Source of the DNA: Amblyomma americanum
Taxonomy: Eukaryota > Arthropoda > Arachnida > Ixodida > Ixodidae
Direction: 5' to 3'
Assembly: GCF_052857255.1 (NCBI RefSeq)
Contig: NC_135498.1
Span: 113,523,223 to 113,587,222 of the forward strand
Length of the DNA stretch: 64,000 nt
Part shown: piece by piece, positions 33,070 through 43,650 of the stretch
How positions within the stretch are numbered: position 1 is the first letter of the stretch
Layout: every line of letters starts with the position of its first letter
Position numbers and translations under genes: made by a program
The notes under the pieces: model-generated
Told to the model about the DNA's origin: nothing
Databases searched by the model: none
What the model saw: only the letters and a program-made list of their open reading frames with translations

Positions 33070-34210
33070 GTACATAGAGCTTCGGGTCTTCATGCTTTAT
33101 TGAGCAGGGACTTACGTCATGCCCTGCTCTTCGACAATAAATGCGATCAAGCTGTTTTGGCTGCGAGCGACAGTCGGCAGCCTTATTTCCCGGTCGGTTA
33201 CAAATGAGGCACCTTCCTCACTGTCTACTCTATGGAACATATATCCTTATCTCTCGGAATGCCCACCTCGAGCGATTCTTTGAACGGAGACAAGTTTCTT
33301 TGCCGCCGGGCCTCCAGAAAGTTGTCTGATGCCTCAGCCATTTTGTACAGCGCCTTGCAATCTCCTTTCCGAAGAAAAATCGCCAGACGACTATCCGCAT
33401 GAACTGTTCGACCACAAGCAAGTCATGTAAATCATTGTACGTTGTGGCCGGTCCCAACATCTCAACCCATCTATCGCAAAGATTGAGCAAGCAGGCTGCG
33501 TATTGCTTGCCTGCTTCCTTATGTAGCGGCTTACACTCACGAAACCTTTCGCGATAACCCTCTGCTGTGAACCGAAATTGTTGGAGCAGGGCTAGATTTA
33601 ACTTATCATAGTCCATTGACTCTGTGGTTGACAATCGACCGAACACACGGAGAGCCTCCCCAGTCAAAGACATACTGAGTGCTGTAGACAATTTTTCCTT
33701 GGGCCAGCTGCGTTCTTCTGCGATAAGCAGAAAACTCTTGAGGTATGAATCTAAATCATCCCTGCGATCGTCAAAAGGCGGGATCAATTTGTGTAGGCTA
33801 ACCGAAACTGAGCGCCCGGTGCGGGTTCTCGATTACCCCCATCAGCTTCTGCGAGCCTTCACTGGAGCTGCAGTCTACGCTCTGCAGCCTCTGCTAGCGA
33901 CTTTGCATGCTTGTGCTCGGCTTCTGTTTGGGCACTGGCATGCGAGCGTTCGATCTCTGTTTGAGCCTTGGCATGCTCGCGTTCGGCTTGTGTTTGTGCT
34001 CCTCAGCCTCAGCCTCTACTTGCCCCGTGGCCTGCTCGCGTTCGGCATCTGCTAACGCCTTTTCATGCTCGCGTTGAGCCTCACGTTCGGCTGCACGTGC
34101 TGCGCGTTTCTTTTCATGTTCGGCAGCCACCCACCTGCGCAGCCCGGCGTCTTTTCTTTCTGTCCCAACTCTTTGCCTAATTGAATTAATTCATTTTGCG
34201 GGCTCATCAT
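33070..34210 (-). pseudogene. Gag relic of the LTR element
   Basis: In element sense a likely start (MMSPQNELIQLGKELG, ATG at 34208-34210) leads, after a frameshift, into a charged coiled-coil-like region rich in E/K/R/A (33894-34130). The capsid-like part (33230-33787) has IPPFDDRRDDLDSYLKSF, ALSMSLTGEALRVFGRLS and KQYAACLLNLCDRWVEM, a SCAN-like helical pattern common in Gypsy gags of arthropods. No CCHC zinc knuckle is recognisable, perhaps displaced by the hairpin insertion at 32970-33065. Gag would package element RNA. Confidence 0.75.
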
Positions 34211-34256
34211 TTCTTCCTACGTACCCACGAAAGGGGAAAAGAAACACGGTTTAGTG

Positions 34257-34273
34257 CTGTCGCGCGAACGCCA
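34257..34273 (-). other. Candidate tRNA primer-binding site
   Basis: Two bases after the 5' LTR in element sense the sequence is TGGCGTTCGCGCGACAG. Starting with TGG (complement of tRNA CCA) at this spacing is what a PBS needs. I cannot name the tRNA. Confidence 0.5.
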
Positions 34274-34275
34274 GT

Positions 34276-35105
34276 TGTCGCGAATTTTGGTAACGTGTCC
34301 CCGACTTTCCGAAGGGGAACGCTATCGCGTCCAGATTTCAGCCAGAGAACCAGGAGATAAGAAAAAACACAACGAAGCCGTATTTATAATTTAAAAGAAA
34401 CGGCCAATAAGAAACGGAAAAGGTAACAATAAAAACACACATTCAACACGCGTACAACACCACAGAATACAACAAAGAGTTCAACCGGTACTGAGCGTCC
34501 TGGGTGAAGCAGGGATGCCTTGTATATAGGAAGGAACGCCGGTTGATGAACTCGGACGTGTCGCTGGCTTTGCGTTGACGGAAGTAGCGAAAGAGATCCA
34601 GGTGGTATTAGGAGCGGAGAAAACTGCAAGAAGACGCCGGTGATCTCCAGTCAACCGCCCGAAGAACTTGGAAGAAGCAGGAAACACGTAGCCAACTCTC
34701 GTCGACAGCGTCACGAGACGCCAGAGGCTTAAAGCAGGCTATCAAAGAGTGCCTTTCGGCACCAAGGACTCCCAATCCATCGACTGCCACCTGCACGCTT
34801 ACACAGAACGCAGGAGGCTTGCGTCGGTGACCCAAGGGAGGTGCACGGCATCACGGACCCAACGTTCGACGGCTGCCACCTCCACGCTTGAATCCCCCGA
34901 TCTCCTCTCCGCTGTTTTTCTTTGCACCTCGGTTTTCTGACACATCTGCTTTCCGCTTCTCGTGCTCGCCACGCTCTTTGTCGCCATTGGCTTGTACACA
35001 CCCTTCGCACGCGCACACGCGCAACGCTGGGCTGTCGCGCATAGCGCTCCGCTGTCCGACGCACCGCGTTCACAAATCCTCCGAGGATCTTTGGTGCACC
35101 TCACA
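34276..35105 (-). repeat. 5' LTR
   Basis: It begins TGTCGCGAATTTTGG and ends CTCACA on the plus strand and is about 830 bp long. It is collinear with the other LTR from end to end. In element sense it starts TGTGAGGTGCACC and ends TTCGCGACA, giving the canonical TG...CA. Confidence 0.9.
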
Positions 35106-35110
35106 GAGAG
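35106..35110. repeat. Target-site duplication, right copy (GAGAG)
   Basis: Matches 28408-28412. With one copy removed, the interrupted LINE reading frame is continuous. Confidence 0.85.
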
Positions 35111-35126
35111 TGAAGCATAATCGCAC

Positions 35127-35789
35127 TTACCAAAAAACTAAACCTTCCTCTGTAGGTCGCGAGGACACGAAAACGGCATGATTCGAGCATGGCAACAGCG
35201 GAGTCGTGGTGACAGAGTTATCAGATACCAGTGAAGCCCGGTTTGAAAAGAGCAGGTCTAGAATAGAAAACCGGCTAGGACCAAGCCTAGTAGGCTCAGT
35301 AACAACCTTGTAGATATCATTTGCCAATATTATTTCGCGAAAAGCTAAGGAAAGTGCTGATAAATTACTTAGGGCAATGTTATTGTTCAACCACTGAACT
35401 TCGGACATATTGAAGTCGCCGCCGATAACATAGTCGTTATTTATTGTAGGCAGAAAGTCAGACAATAATCAATACGATTCAAGTTAAGTAAGAGCTGGGG
35501 GACAGTAAAAAGAGCCAACTGTTAGTAGATGCCCATTGCTGAGACGGATATTGCACCAGATAGATTCTGCTCTTTAAGCTGTAACTACAAGAGGAGACGG
35601 CTGAAGGCATGAATCAACGAAAAGAAACACATCACCGCTATGTAGATGGCGGTGAAAACGGTACACGTGAAAAGCGGGAGAAAAAACTTTGGAACTAAAA
35701 ATAGAATCATCGAGCCATGACTTTGTGCCTTGAGTTTGGGCGGAAATCAATCCCAAGACCTTTGTATTGCGAGACAGGCACCTACCCAC
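35127..35789 (-). pseudogene. LINE APE endonuclease relic
   Basis: In minus sense: KSWLDDSIFSSKVFSPAFHV and YRFHRHLHSGDVFLFVDS (35574-35789) correspond to the ETWL region and the RRDR-GGGV segment. A degraded GSFYCPP-like box follows. Then NDYVIGGDFNMSEVQWL (GDFN box), KVVTEPTRLGPSRFSILDLL and CSNHAVFV (the SDH box with changes) occupy 35127-35465. These are the ordered motifs of an APE endonuclease that nicks target DNA for target-primed reverse transcription. One frameshift separates the two stretches. Confidence 0.8.
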
Positions 35790-35830
35790 AGGCGGCGATG
35801 GCTTTATGCTTTATTGCTTAGGGCATAAAG

Positions 35831-37241
35831 ACTCGCTGTTTCAAGCTTAATAAACGTAGACCTAGTGAATGCCTTATGCTCTTTGACTTAGTGAAATGTG
35901 TTAGAGACATATATTGATGCATACATGAGTATGAGTTTGCTAATTAGGAACTGGGTAAATGAGCACGCGATGCGAACGTGATCCGAGAAGGATATGACGC
36001 CCTACTATTCGAAGTGCAGCTTAAGTTTCTGCCAATTCCTTACTGTAGAGGTGTTTCATGCACCAGTGGTTGTAACAAGGCATTTCACCATTTCTCTTTA
36101 CAAATTGTGTGACAGGAGTCATCTATATCTTCGGCGGCTATGACCAGTGCTGATCGCTGAGGCACATTTTGTTGCAGTCACAGGCAGGACGGTCTGTGTT
36201 TCATATTACGAAAGGCATTTTGTTATGCCTTTCATGGTTTAAAAAGTGGTTGTACTAGCGTGATAAATGCAACTTTTGGCCCCTGCCGCGTTACACATTT
36301 CTCTTCCGTGATGACTGGAAATGATTAAACAGGAAAATAGGTGCTCTCTTTTTGATTGCTGGTAATCGCACTGTATTTCAATCACTTTAGGAAAGTATCA
36401 CGTAACGCAAAATAAAAACAACACAGGTTTGGAATTTATAAAATTGACGCTACGAAAGCAACAGGAATGGAGTATATGACCTGTTGAACAAAGTGGTGTG
36501 ATAAACCCACACAGAGTTTGTATGCTTACGCCTGCAAAATAATTTAAAAGATATTTTTACACACCTTTACTTAGGCTGAATGCCTGTGAAGCGTACTTCG
36601 TTGGTAATGTAAAGATGTGTGCATGTTAAATGGTCGAACCAATTTTTTATTTCTGTCCGATGTTTAATGAAAACCTGCCCTAGTGTGACGTCATCGAAAT
36701 AACGCTATTTACTCATGTCATTTTGTGCAAAAAGTTCTCGAAGATTTGATGCGCTTCGCTTCTAGAGCAACATTCCTGCGTTGTTTATCAACCGCGACTT
36801 TATATGCTCTTAAGTTCACTTAGGAACATTTACTTTCTGTAGAATGCAAATTACTGCCAAAGTGATGTGCTTCGTTTCTAGAGCAACATTCCTACATTAT
36901 TTATCATCGGCAACTTTGTGCCCTTAAGTTCATTGAACAGCATTTACTTTCTGGAGAGTGCAAATTACTGCCAAAGTGCTTACAGCCCTTTCCCTTCTTC
37001 TGCTGAGGAATTCGGACTTAATAAGCGAAGAAAACAAGATATGAAATTAAAACTAAACGTTTTCCTTACATTCATTTGGGTTCGCCGAGAGACCTTATTT
37101 CACAGGGAGTAAACAGATTCTGATGCACATACTTAATGATTGGAGGAGAGACGTTACTTTTCATATTTCGCTATAATGGACCGCGCCACTAAACCGAATG
37201 CAAAATAACTGGTGATAGATATGAAGACGAGTATCGAATAA
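35831..37241. other. No gene seen; AT-rich, one tandem duplication
   Basis: AT-rich DNA without recognisable frames. A 115-bp tandem duplication at 36748-36977 is listed separately. Confidence 0.5.
36748..36977. repeat. About 115-bp tandem duplication
   Basis: Units 36748-36863 and 36864-36977 share TTCTAGAGCAACATTCCT, CATTTACTTTCTG and GCAAATTACTGCCAAAGT. They differ by scattered substitutions, so the duplication is old. Confidence 0.85.
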
Positions 37242-37289
37242 GTTTTTTTTACCTAAACACATTTATTGGTCTTTTCATTACATATAATA

Positions 37290-37343
37290 GAGGAGATAAG
37301 GCAAAAAGCTCCGTACGCAGCTTGACTAAGGCCTTATCCCCTC
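37290..37343 (-). other. 3' UTR stem-loop of the LINE
   Basis: GAGGAGATAAGGC (37290-37302) and GCCTTATCCCCTC (37331-37343) pair at 12 of 13 positions around a 28-nt loop, within 100 nt of the LINE 3' end. Some LINE RTs recognise a 3' stem-loop in their own RNA. That role is inferred only. Confidence 0.5.
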
Positions 37344-37749
37344 AAAGGCAAAACAGTAGTGAACACAGACCGAACACCGATCAGAAACTAGTAACAAAGA
37401 ATAATGAAGACAATAGTTACAAATGTACAATAGATTCAAGTATCTGCGCAAAAGAAAAACAAATTTAGGTTAGGAGCAAACACCAAATGCAGTGATAGGC
37501 CAAGTCGACAATGTACACAATGAAGAAATTATGGGTACGGAAGGAGCATGAGTAGCACAGCATATTATGACGTGAAGCAATGAAGGCACATAAAAATGTT
37601 TAGCACAGCATTTGACATAGGAAAACAAAGATAAAAACGGTTAGGTTCTCACTCGCTGAGCATTAAAAATAGCGATAAGGACACAAAAGTATGGTACAGC
37701 TGCACATTGCTTAAGATATAAAACTAATAAGGACATTACAAAAATAGTG

Positions 37750-40608
37750 TCATGAATTATCATGAAGGAAAAAAAGTTGTTTTAAATGTTTGAGGTGAAT
37801 GTTAAGAATGTCTATATTTTCTTGAAGAAAATTGTTGAGAAGAGTTGGTATCTTATATATTAGAGATTGTGTTGCATAGTTAGTTCGATAATGCTCTACT
37901 TTCCAGTATAAATGATTTCGTGTATTATAACCCAATGGCTCTTTGATTTCCAACTCACCAAGGTTAATAAGATAATTATTGTGCTGTAATTTGCCACGAA
38001 TCAAACATTTACAAAGCTGGTATGTATGTATATCATTAACGCTTAGCAAATTCAGGTTATGGAGCAAGGGTGCAATCGGATGATCATAGGCAGACTGGGT
38101 CATAACACGGATTGCCTTATTTTGGAGCCGGGACAGTTTTATCTTGTTGCTTAGTGTGGTAGCACCCCATACAAGAATGCAATAATTTATGTGCGACTTG
38201 AACAGAGAATTGTATAGGATTAATGCTATTTTCTGAGGAAGGTAGTCTCTATGGCGATGAAAAATACCTACCTTGTTTCCTAACTTGGAAGCTTTGTGGT
38301 CCACATGGGCGTCCCAAGACAAGGTTTGTGTAAATAATACGCCTAGCGTTTTAAAACTAGGTACTATCTCTACTGTGAAATTATTGAGGGTAAGTGTTGT
38401 GTTTTGCGGAACAGATCGAGACTTTGCGCGATAAATGATGGCTTTAGTTTTTGTTTCATTAATTACTAGACCATTTGCCCTTGCACAGTTGCTAACTTTA
38501 TGTAGAATTGAGTTACCGGTATCAAGAAGTTCTGTGCACGTGCCTGATGAGAGTAATATGGTGGTGTCGTCTGCATATATTACAAATTCTGCTCGTGCAT
38601 CAATTGCTGAAATGTCATTAAGATATATGTTAAATAAAAGTGGACCCAATATACTGCCTTGAGGAACTCCAGAGTAAATTGGCAACGGACATGATGGGTG
38701 ATCGTTTATGCTTACGTACTTGGAGCGATTACTCAAATAAGACTTCAGTAAGTCTAAAGGTGGGCCGTATATACCATAATATTGTAATTTGTCAGTAAAA
38801 AGATTGCGATTCATGTAGTCAAAGGCTTTAGTGAAATCAATGAATATGCTTAGTACAAATTTCTTAGCCTCCAGCTTTTTAATTATATATTCTTTCTCCT
38901 TAAGAAGAGCTAACTGAGTTGATTGGCACTTGCGAAAACCGTACTGATCGTCCCTTAGTATATTCATCCTTTCACAGTATGATGTAAGCCGTTTGTGAAC
39001 TAATTTTTCAAGTCCCTTCGAGAAGACTTGCGAGATAGAAATAGGACGGTAGTTATTGAGATTATTTTTTCACCTTTTTTTGTGGATGACAGTTACTTTC
39101 GCTAACTGCATTGATGCAGGAAAGACACCATCTCTGAAGCACATATTAAATATATCAGTAAGAATGGGGGCTATGATGTCTAGTACAAATTTGATAGGCT
39201 TGATTTGCATGTTATACGCATCACAGCTGCAACTGTTTTTGAGGGACATAAACACGGTGATTAGTTCGTTCTCAGTTACTGGATGGAGATACATACTGTT
39301 TGTGAGGTTAGGTTTTATAAAAGAACTTGCAGCACCGGTCAACGTCGGTGTCGGCAAATTACTAAAGTATTCTTTGAATACATTCGCTAAGTCAGAACCG
39401 GATATTGTTCGACCATTTATGACAAGATCGTCTACAGAACTTGAAGATGCTGACCGATTTCAGAGACTGTTTAGTTTGTTCCACGTAAGTTTAACGTGAC
39501 TGGCGGTACTTTGAAATGAATTTTCAAGGTAACTTACTTTAGCAACCTTCAGTGCTTTATTAAGATTGTTGCGGTATTTTTTGAACTCGCGCAAGTTGCT
39601 GACTTCACGGGTGGCTAAGAATATGCGAAACAGTTGATTCTTCATCGTAATTTTGGTTAACAATTGAGTCGTTATCCAAGGTTTTCGAATTCTTTTAGAA
39701 GTACGATATTCTATAACAGGAAAGTATTGATTATAAAGTGTACTTAATTTGTCACGGAACAAATGAAATGCGTCACCTGCGTTTGCAGCATTTATCACAT
39801 ACGACCAATTGACGTTCTGTAGATCCTGACGAAACCTTATCAAACTTGAAGGCGAAATTTTCTGATACAAAACAGATCGCGTGGTGTGTATTCGTTTTCT
39901 ACCTAACTTAACACATATAAAAATTGGAAGATGATCACTGAAGCCGTAAGCCATAACTCCTGACACAGTTTGGTTTAATTCGTAATTAGTTAGAAATAAA
40001 TCAATTAGCGTTGCAGAACTGCATGTAACTCTTGTGGGTAGTTTAATGGTATTTTTTATGTAATGTGTTTTAACTAGAAGACTGAGCTCTTTCACAGCTG
40101 ATGAATTTGAGAGAATGTTAAGAATAATATCACCGCCACAGACAACATGAAGTCTATTCTCATTACCATATGTAAAAAGACGTTCGAGAAACGCAAAAAA
40201 GGTGAATAATTTCCTTCTGGTGGCCTGTATATTGTTACCAGTATGGTTTTGTCGCATAGTACTGATAGTACTTCTATATCTCTAGTGCAAAGTGTAAAAG
40301 ATGGCAGCAGCTCATACTTTATGGTGTCATGTAATAATAAGGTTACACCCCCTCCACGACTGTATGTTCTGTTGAAGTTGCATGTATTGTAACCAGGAAG
40401 TCTGTAGGCGTCCATATCACATGTGTACCAAGTTTCAGAGAACGTTATAACCTGATATTGAATTCCTGACTGACTGAAAAATGTGTAGTAAAGTACTTTT
40501 ATTTCTTGCCGACTGAGTGTTCACGTGAAATACCTTAAACGAAGTTTGGAAACCTGCACCAAGAAAGTTGTATATATTATCTGGATCTACGTAATATTCA
40601 CCTGACAT
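37750..40608 (-). pseudogene. LINE ORF2: APE endonuclease and reverse transcriptase
   Basis: The start MSGEYYVDPDNIYNF (ATG 40606-40608) leads to VFHVNTQSARNK, the endonuclease N-terminus. Next come SETWYTCDMD, SRGGGVTLLL, TIYRPPEGN, GGDIILNIL and YGFSDHLPIF (SDH box kept). RT has SCDAYNMQIKPIKFV, then in the 405-codon open part QYGFRKCQST, FIDFTKAFD (motif A, residues 42-50), SGVPQGSILGPLLFN, FVIYADDTTI (YADD, residues 131-134, intact) and a C-terminal tail ending HLKQLFFLHDNS. Lesions seen are frameshifts near 40510 and 40215 and in-frame stops at 39460 and 39070. The catalytic residues I can identify in RT are intact. Confidence 0.88.
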
Positions 40609-40652
40609 TCAATAAAAAAAGAATCCGCTTAACCAAACAACAACCATGGAAA

Positions 40653-41282
40653 CTACAGTTCTATCGTTGCCAGGTCACCTACTGTCTTGACGCGCCCCGC
40701 ATTCACGCCATCTTTCCGCCTGACAAAGATTTTTGCATTCCTGTGTCATGCATACTGGAAGTTGTGGCTTTTCGCACATTGTTTCGCGTCCCAAAGAAGA
40801 GCCCTGCAATGCTTAGTCAAGTTTTCTTGAATGTAAACTGAAGTTCCAGATTTCTTTAGCGCATGCCTTTTCTGAAACAGTTCGTCCCGTGTGTCTTGTG
40901 CAGCAAACCGTACGATGACACCGGGCGTCTTATCTGGCTTAGGCGGCAGTAGATGAACTGTTACAATATCTGCTTTCGAGAGGGCTGTGACTTCCAGTGA
41001 CTGCGCTACATCATTTACTTTTGCTAGCAGGACCTCATTTTCTGTTTCCTTGGTACCGTGTATTTCTAGGTTGAGCTTGCGGTTCCGCCATTCCAAATCA
41101 TTCAGTTGCTCCTGTACGGACGGCAATGCAATGTCTGTCTTTGCTTCTAGCGCCTGGACTCTGTTCTTGATGTCCTTTATCTCATTGTCATGACGCGCGG
41201 TGTCAGCAAGAATTTTGTCATATTTATCCGACATTAGCTGTACAGATGCTTCAATGTTTTCAACAGTGTCTTTCAATGACAT
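40653..41282 (-). pseudogene. LINE ORF1, coiled-coil RNA-binding protein
   Basis: From MSLKDTVENIEASVQL a heptad-like coiled coil covers roughly residues 1-65 (VQALEAKTD and similar). An RRM-like segment with NLEIHGTKETENEVLLAKV, VTVHLLPPKP and GVIVRFAAQDTRDELF follows, then SGTSVYIQENLTKHCRALLW. A frameshift near 40745 precedes WHRNAKIFVRRKDG and VGDLATIEL before a stop at 40653. The fold order (coiled coil, RRM, basic C-terminal part) is that of L1-type and many CR1/Jockey-type ORF1 chaperones. It ends about 45 bp before ORF2. Confidence 0.8.
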
Positions 41283-41650
41283 GAGAGCGCTGAGTTAATA
41301 AGTGATTGCCCAATGCGAAATACGGCCTCAAAGCGGTGATTATGCGCATTTAGAGGGAACTTCTTTTGTGCAGTCGAGATAACGTTTTCTCTGGTCGGCA
41401 CAAGACTTAGCGGATATTGCAGCGCAGGTGCATTTGATCATTCCCACTTTGCCTGCTGGCGTTAGCCCAGTAGCATAGCTGGAGCTGAAATGAACAGCTT
41501 TACGGCACTGGTCTTCATGGGAAGACCGCAATGACGCCACCTTAGCGAGCCCTCCACTTGACCGCGGCGGCAGCGTACCCCGCCGAAATGAAGTAAATAA
41601 ACCTGTCAAGAGCATAGCCCGCCCAGCAGGCCACGTGAGACCCCATCCTG
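41283..41650 (-). pseudogene. LINE 5' region with Cys-rich N-terminal segment
   Basis: A 116-codon minus frame (41340-41690) ends in KVGMIKCTCAAISAKSCADQ and then YLDCTKEVPSKCA. The spacing of the cysteines looks like a broken PHD or other zinc finger, as occurs at the N-terminus of some CR1-type ORF1 proteins. GC content is higher than in flanking DNA, which fits a LINE 5' promoter region. A stop separates it from ORF1. Confidence 0.4.
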
Positions 41651-43587
41651 GACAAATCTGATATTCAGAAATCGCAGAGGCATAAGTCACACATCCTTAA
41701 TAACTTTACTGCAGGAACGCAGTATTAATAAGCATAATTATCCCCGCGGTTTTGTTATTACTTCTAGCTATTGACACTATAAGACAGAGACATGTAGTCT
41801 TTTTTCTTGGGATGCAATTTCGCAGGGACAGCGGGACAATGACCTCTGGCGTACAGAACTCGAGGCTCATCGGCTCTCTTATAACCGACGATCGCAGGTA
41901 AGTTATGCACACAGCGATAAAGAGAAAAGAAGAGAGGAAACATATCACTATCTTCTCTGACGTCTTCCGCTTCTGATGCCATCTGGGCCATGGTTAATGG
42001 TCGCATCGTGGTTGGCCCGCAGTATCTTCTGAACTGCACAAGGAACAAAGCATTGAAGCGTGGCCTGGCAGTTACAAATCTGGCAGACACAAGGCACGAG
42101 TGAAGGCATGCCTGTCCGTGTTCATCTTTATTTTCAGTCAAAACTAGGATGCACCATTGGCCAAATATCTCTATACCACCGGTACGCAGAAACCGCATTG
42201 CCGGCTTTAAACGAACTGGAAAGAAGCAAAATACTGCTAGAGACTTCACATGTTCACATTTCGACATACAACAACGCCTACAGTTTAGACTTTACAGACG
42301 GTAATAATTTGACCGGATATGAGCCGCTTCCTTAGCTACTGCCCCTAGGGAATCTACTGAGCTCGCGTATGCAATTTTAATAAATTTATACGCTAAACCA
42401 TGGAATTTAGAATGCATCAGGGACGTAAAATGGACGTAGACCTACACACGCGTCATCCTGGACAGAGCCTAAGCGGCTAGCGTCGATCCCACGCTGTCAT
42501 TATTCGACTACCGGGTGCATGGGCCTACGTTCAGTGTGGGGGGTCAGTCACGAATTAGGCGATTTTGTTGAACGCAAACGGTCGTCGAGTGTGGTTTACG
42601 GTACAGTGATTGAATATAATTCCTGATCAAAGACATGGCCGGTGAGGCTGCTCACATATCGACATGAGTGCTGCCAAGACTATCGATAAGGGAGGAAGAT
42701 CCGTCATCACGTTTTTCTACAGATTGCCCAGTTGCTTCTAAGAGACTAAATATTGACGGATTTCCGCGAACGCCGTCTATCGCACACCGCCCGTGTACAG
42801 TCGATGCCTCTAAAATGCAGGCCGAGTAGACAAGCGCCTCTCTTAGGCGCAATCTGGTGATATTTGACAATGATTACTTCAAGTTTAAACACTAATCTTT
42901 ATTAAGCGGCTGGATGCCGAAACACCTTATACTTAGTGGCACTGACCAGGACAATTTTTCTTTATTTTCTTTTTCTTGGCCCCACCATATTGTTAGGTGG
43001 ATGGGTGCCGCATACTTTCCTAAGGTGAGAGCAAGTGCGGCCACCGCAAGACGGGTGTCTGCTGTGTGTTTTTGTGAAATAAGTCAGGTTTTTCGTCCTT
43101 TCATTCACAGTTTTTAGGTTCTTCTCTTAGAATGTCTGCTTTGATATCAAAGGAATAAGCAAGCTCAACGCAAGAAATGTGAACATCGTCGGGAAAGCAT
43201 TACACTTTAAGAGAAAACAAGGCAATTATATATGCATGTTTAGCCCTACCGCGGTGGAGGTTACTGTTATGAAGACGGTGGAGGGGTAGTGGTAGGACGA
43301 TGAGACTAAGGTTGCCTAAAAACTGAATTTTCTTGTTGCAATGAAAAGGAAAACAATGGCAGAAATAAGGATGCCCGTTCTTCAAACGGCATTCCCGAGG
43401 CACTGCTGACATGACGTCAAAGTCAAGGAGCAGAAAACGTTAGGAATAAGGTGTGTTACACACGACGACAATCTGGAACGTCGTAGAAACGACAGATGGT
43501 GATGACGAAAATTTGAGAGCGCTGCCGTTGCGTCTCGCGTACGCAACCAGGTGAAACGGCCGCGTGTCAGCGGCAGTACACTAATAG
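41651..43587. other. No recognised gene; one 167-codon frame
   Basis: A minus-strand frame (41764-42267, 167 codons) and an overlapping plus-strand frame (42060-42335, 91 codons) are open, but neither resembles a protein I know. A host exon cannot be excluded. Splice-site context was not convincing. Other frames are short. Confidence 0.3.
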
Positions 43588-43650
43588 CTTAGCATGTCCC
43601 TCATAGCCTGGTCGCTTTGGGTTGTTAAGCGCCAATAAACCAAGCTAAAC
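43588..43650 (+). mobile_element. SINE tail fragment
   Basis: GTCCCTCATAGCCTGGTCGC, TTTGGGTTGTTAAGCGCC and AATAAACCAAGC match the alternative SINE tail (GTCGCTTTGGGACGTTA with a CCAAACC-type end) seen at 2205, 2440 and 60300. The head is missing. Confidence 0.55.

Larger units (their letters stand above)
28413..35105 (-). mobile_element. Complete Gmr1-type Ty3/Gypsy LTR retrotransposon
   Basis: A 6.7-kb minus-strand element bounded by two LTRs (34276-35105 as the 5' LTR, 28413-29235 as the 3' LTR) and a 5-bp GAGAG duplication. From 5' to 3' it encodes gag, protease, integrase, reverse transcriptase and RNase H, then a short untranslated stretch and the 3' LTR. Integrase upstream of RT is the Ty1/copia order. 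The RT and integrase sequences are nevertheless Ty3/Gypsy-like, which is the defining combination of Gmr1-type elements. It inserted into a CR1/L2-like LINE. Stops, frameshifts and catalytic substitutions show that it is dead. Confidence 0.88.
35106..35830 (-). mobile_element. CR1/L2-like LINE, 5' part (split element)
   Basis: The endonuclease half of the LINE at 26296-28412, displaced 6.7 kb by the LTR retrotransposon. Similarity fades near 35800-35830, so the LINE was 5'-truncated or its 5' end is too decayed to see. Confidence 0.75.
37242..41650 (-). mobile_element. Near full-length APE-type LINE
   Basis: A 4.4-kb minus-strand element with a poly-A-type 3' end (T8 on the plus strand at about 37243-37250), about 500 bp of 3' UTR, ORF2 (37750-40608), ORF1 (40653-41282) and a GC-rich 5' region to about 41650. 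Only a few stops and frameshifts interrupt the ORFs, far fewer than in the other LINEs here, so it is the youngest LINE in the window. There is no RNase H domain. It belongs to the CR1/L2/Jockey-like assemblage. I cannot name the clade more exactly. No target duplication was found. Confidence 0.85.

Noticed and set aside
34776..35104. Overlapping minus frames near 35 kb as a gene
   Set aside because: They lie within the 5' LTR and have counterparts in the 3' LTR, so they are LTR sequence.
28413..35105. Ty1/copia element, because integrase precedes RT
   Set aside because: RT, RNase H and integrase motifs are Ty3/Gypsy-like. The combination fits Gmr1-type elements better.
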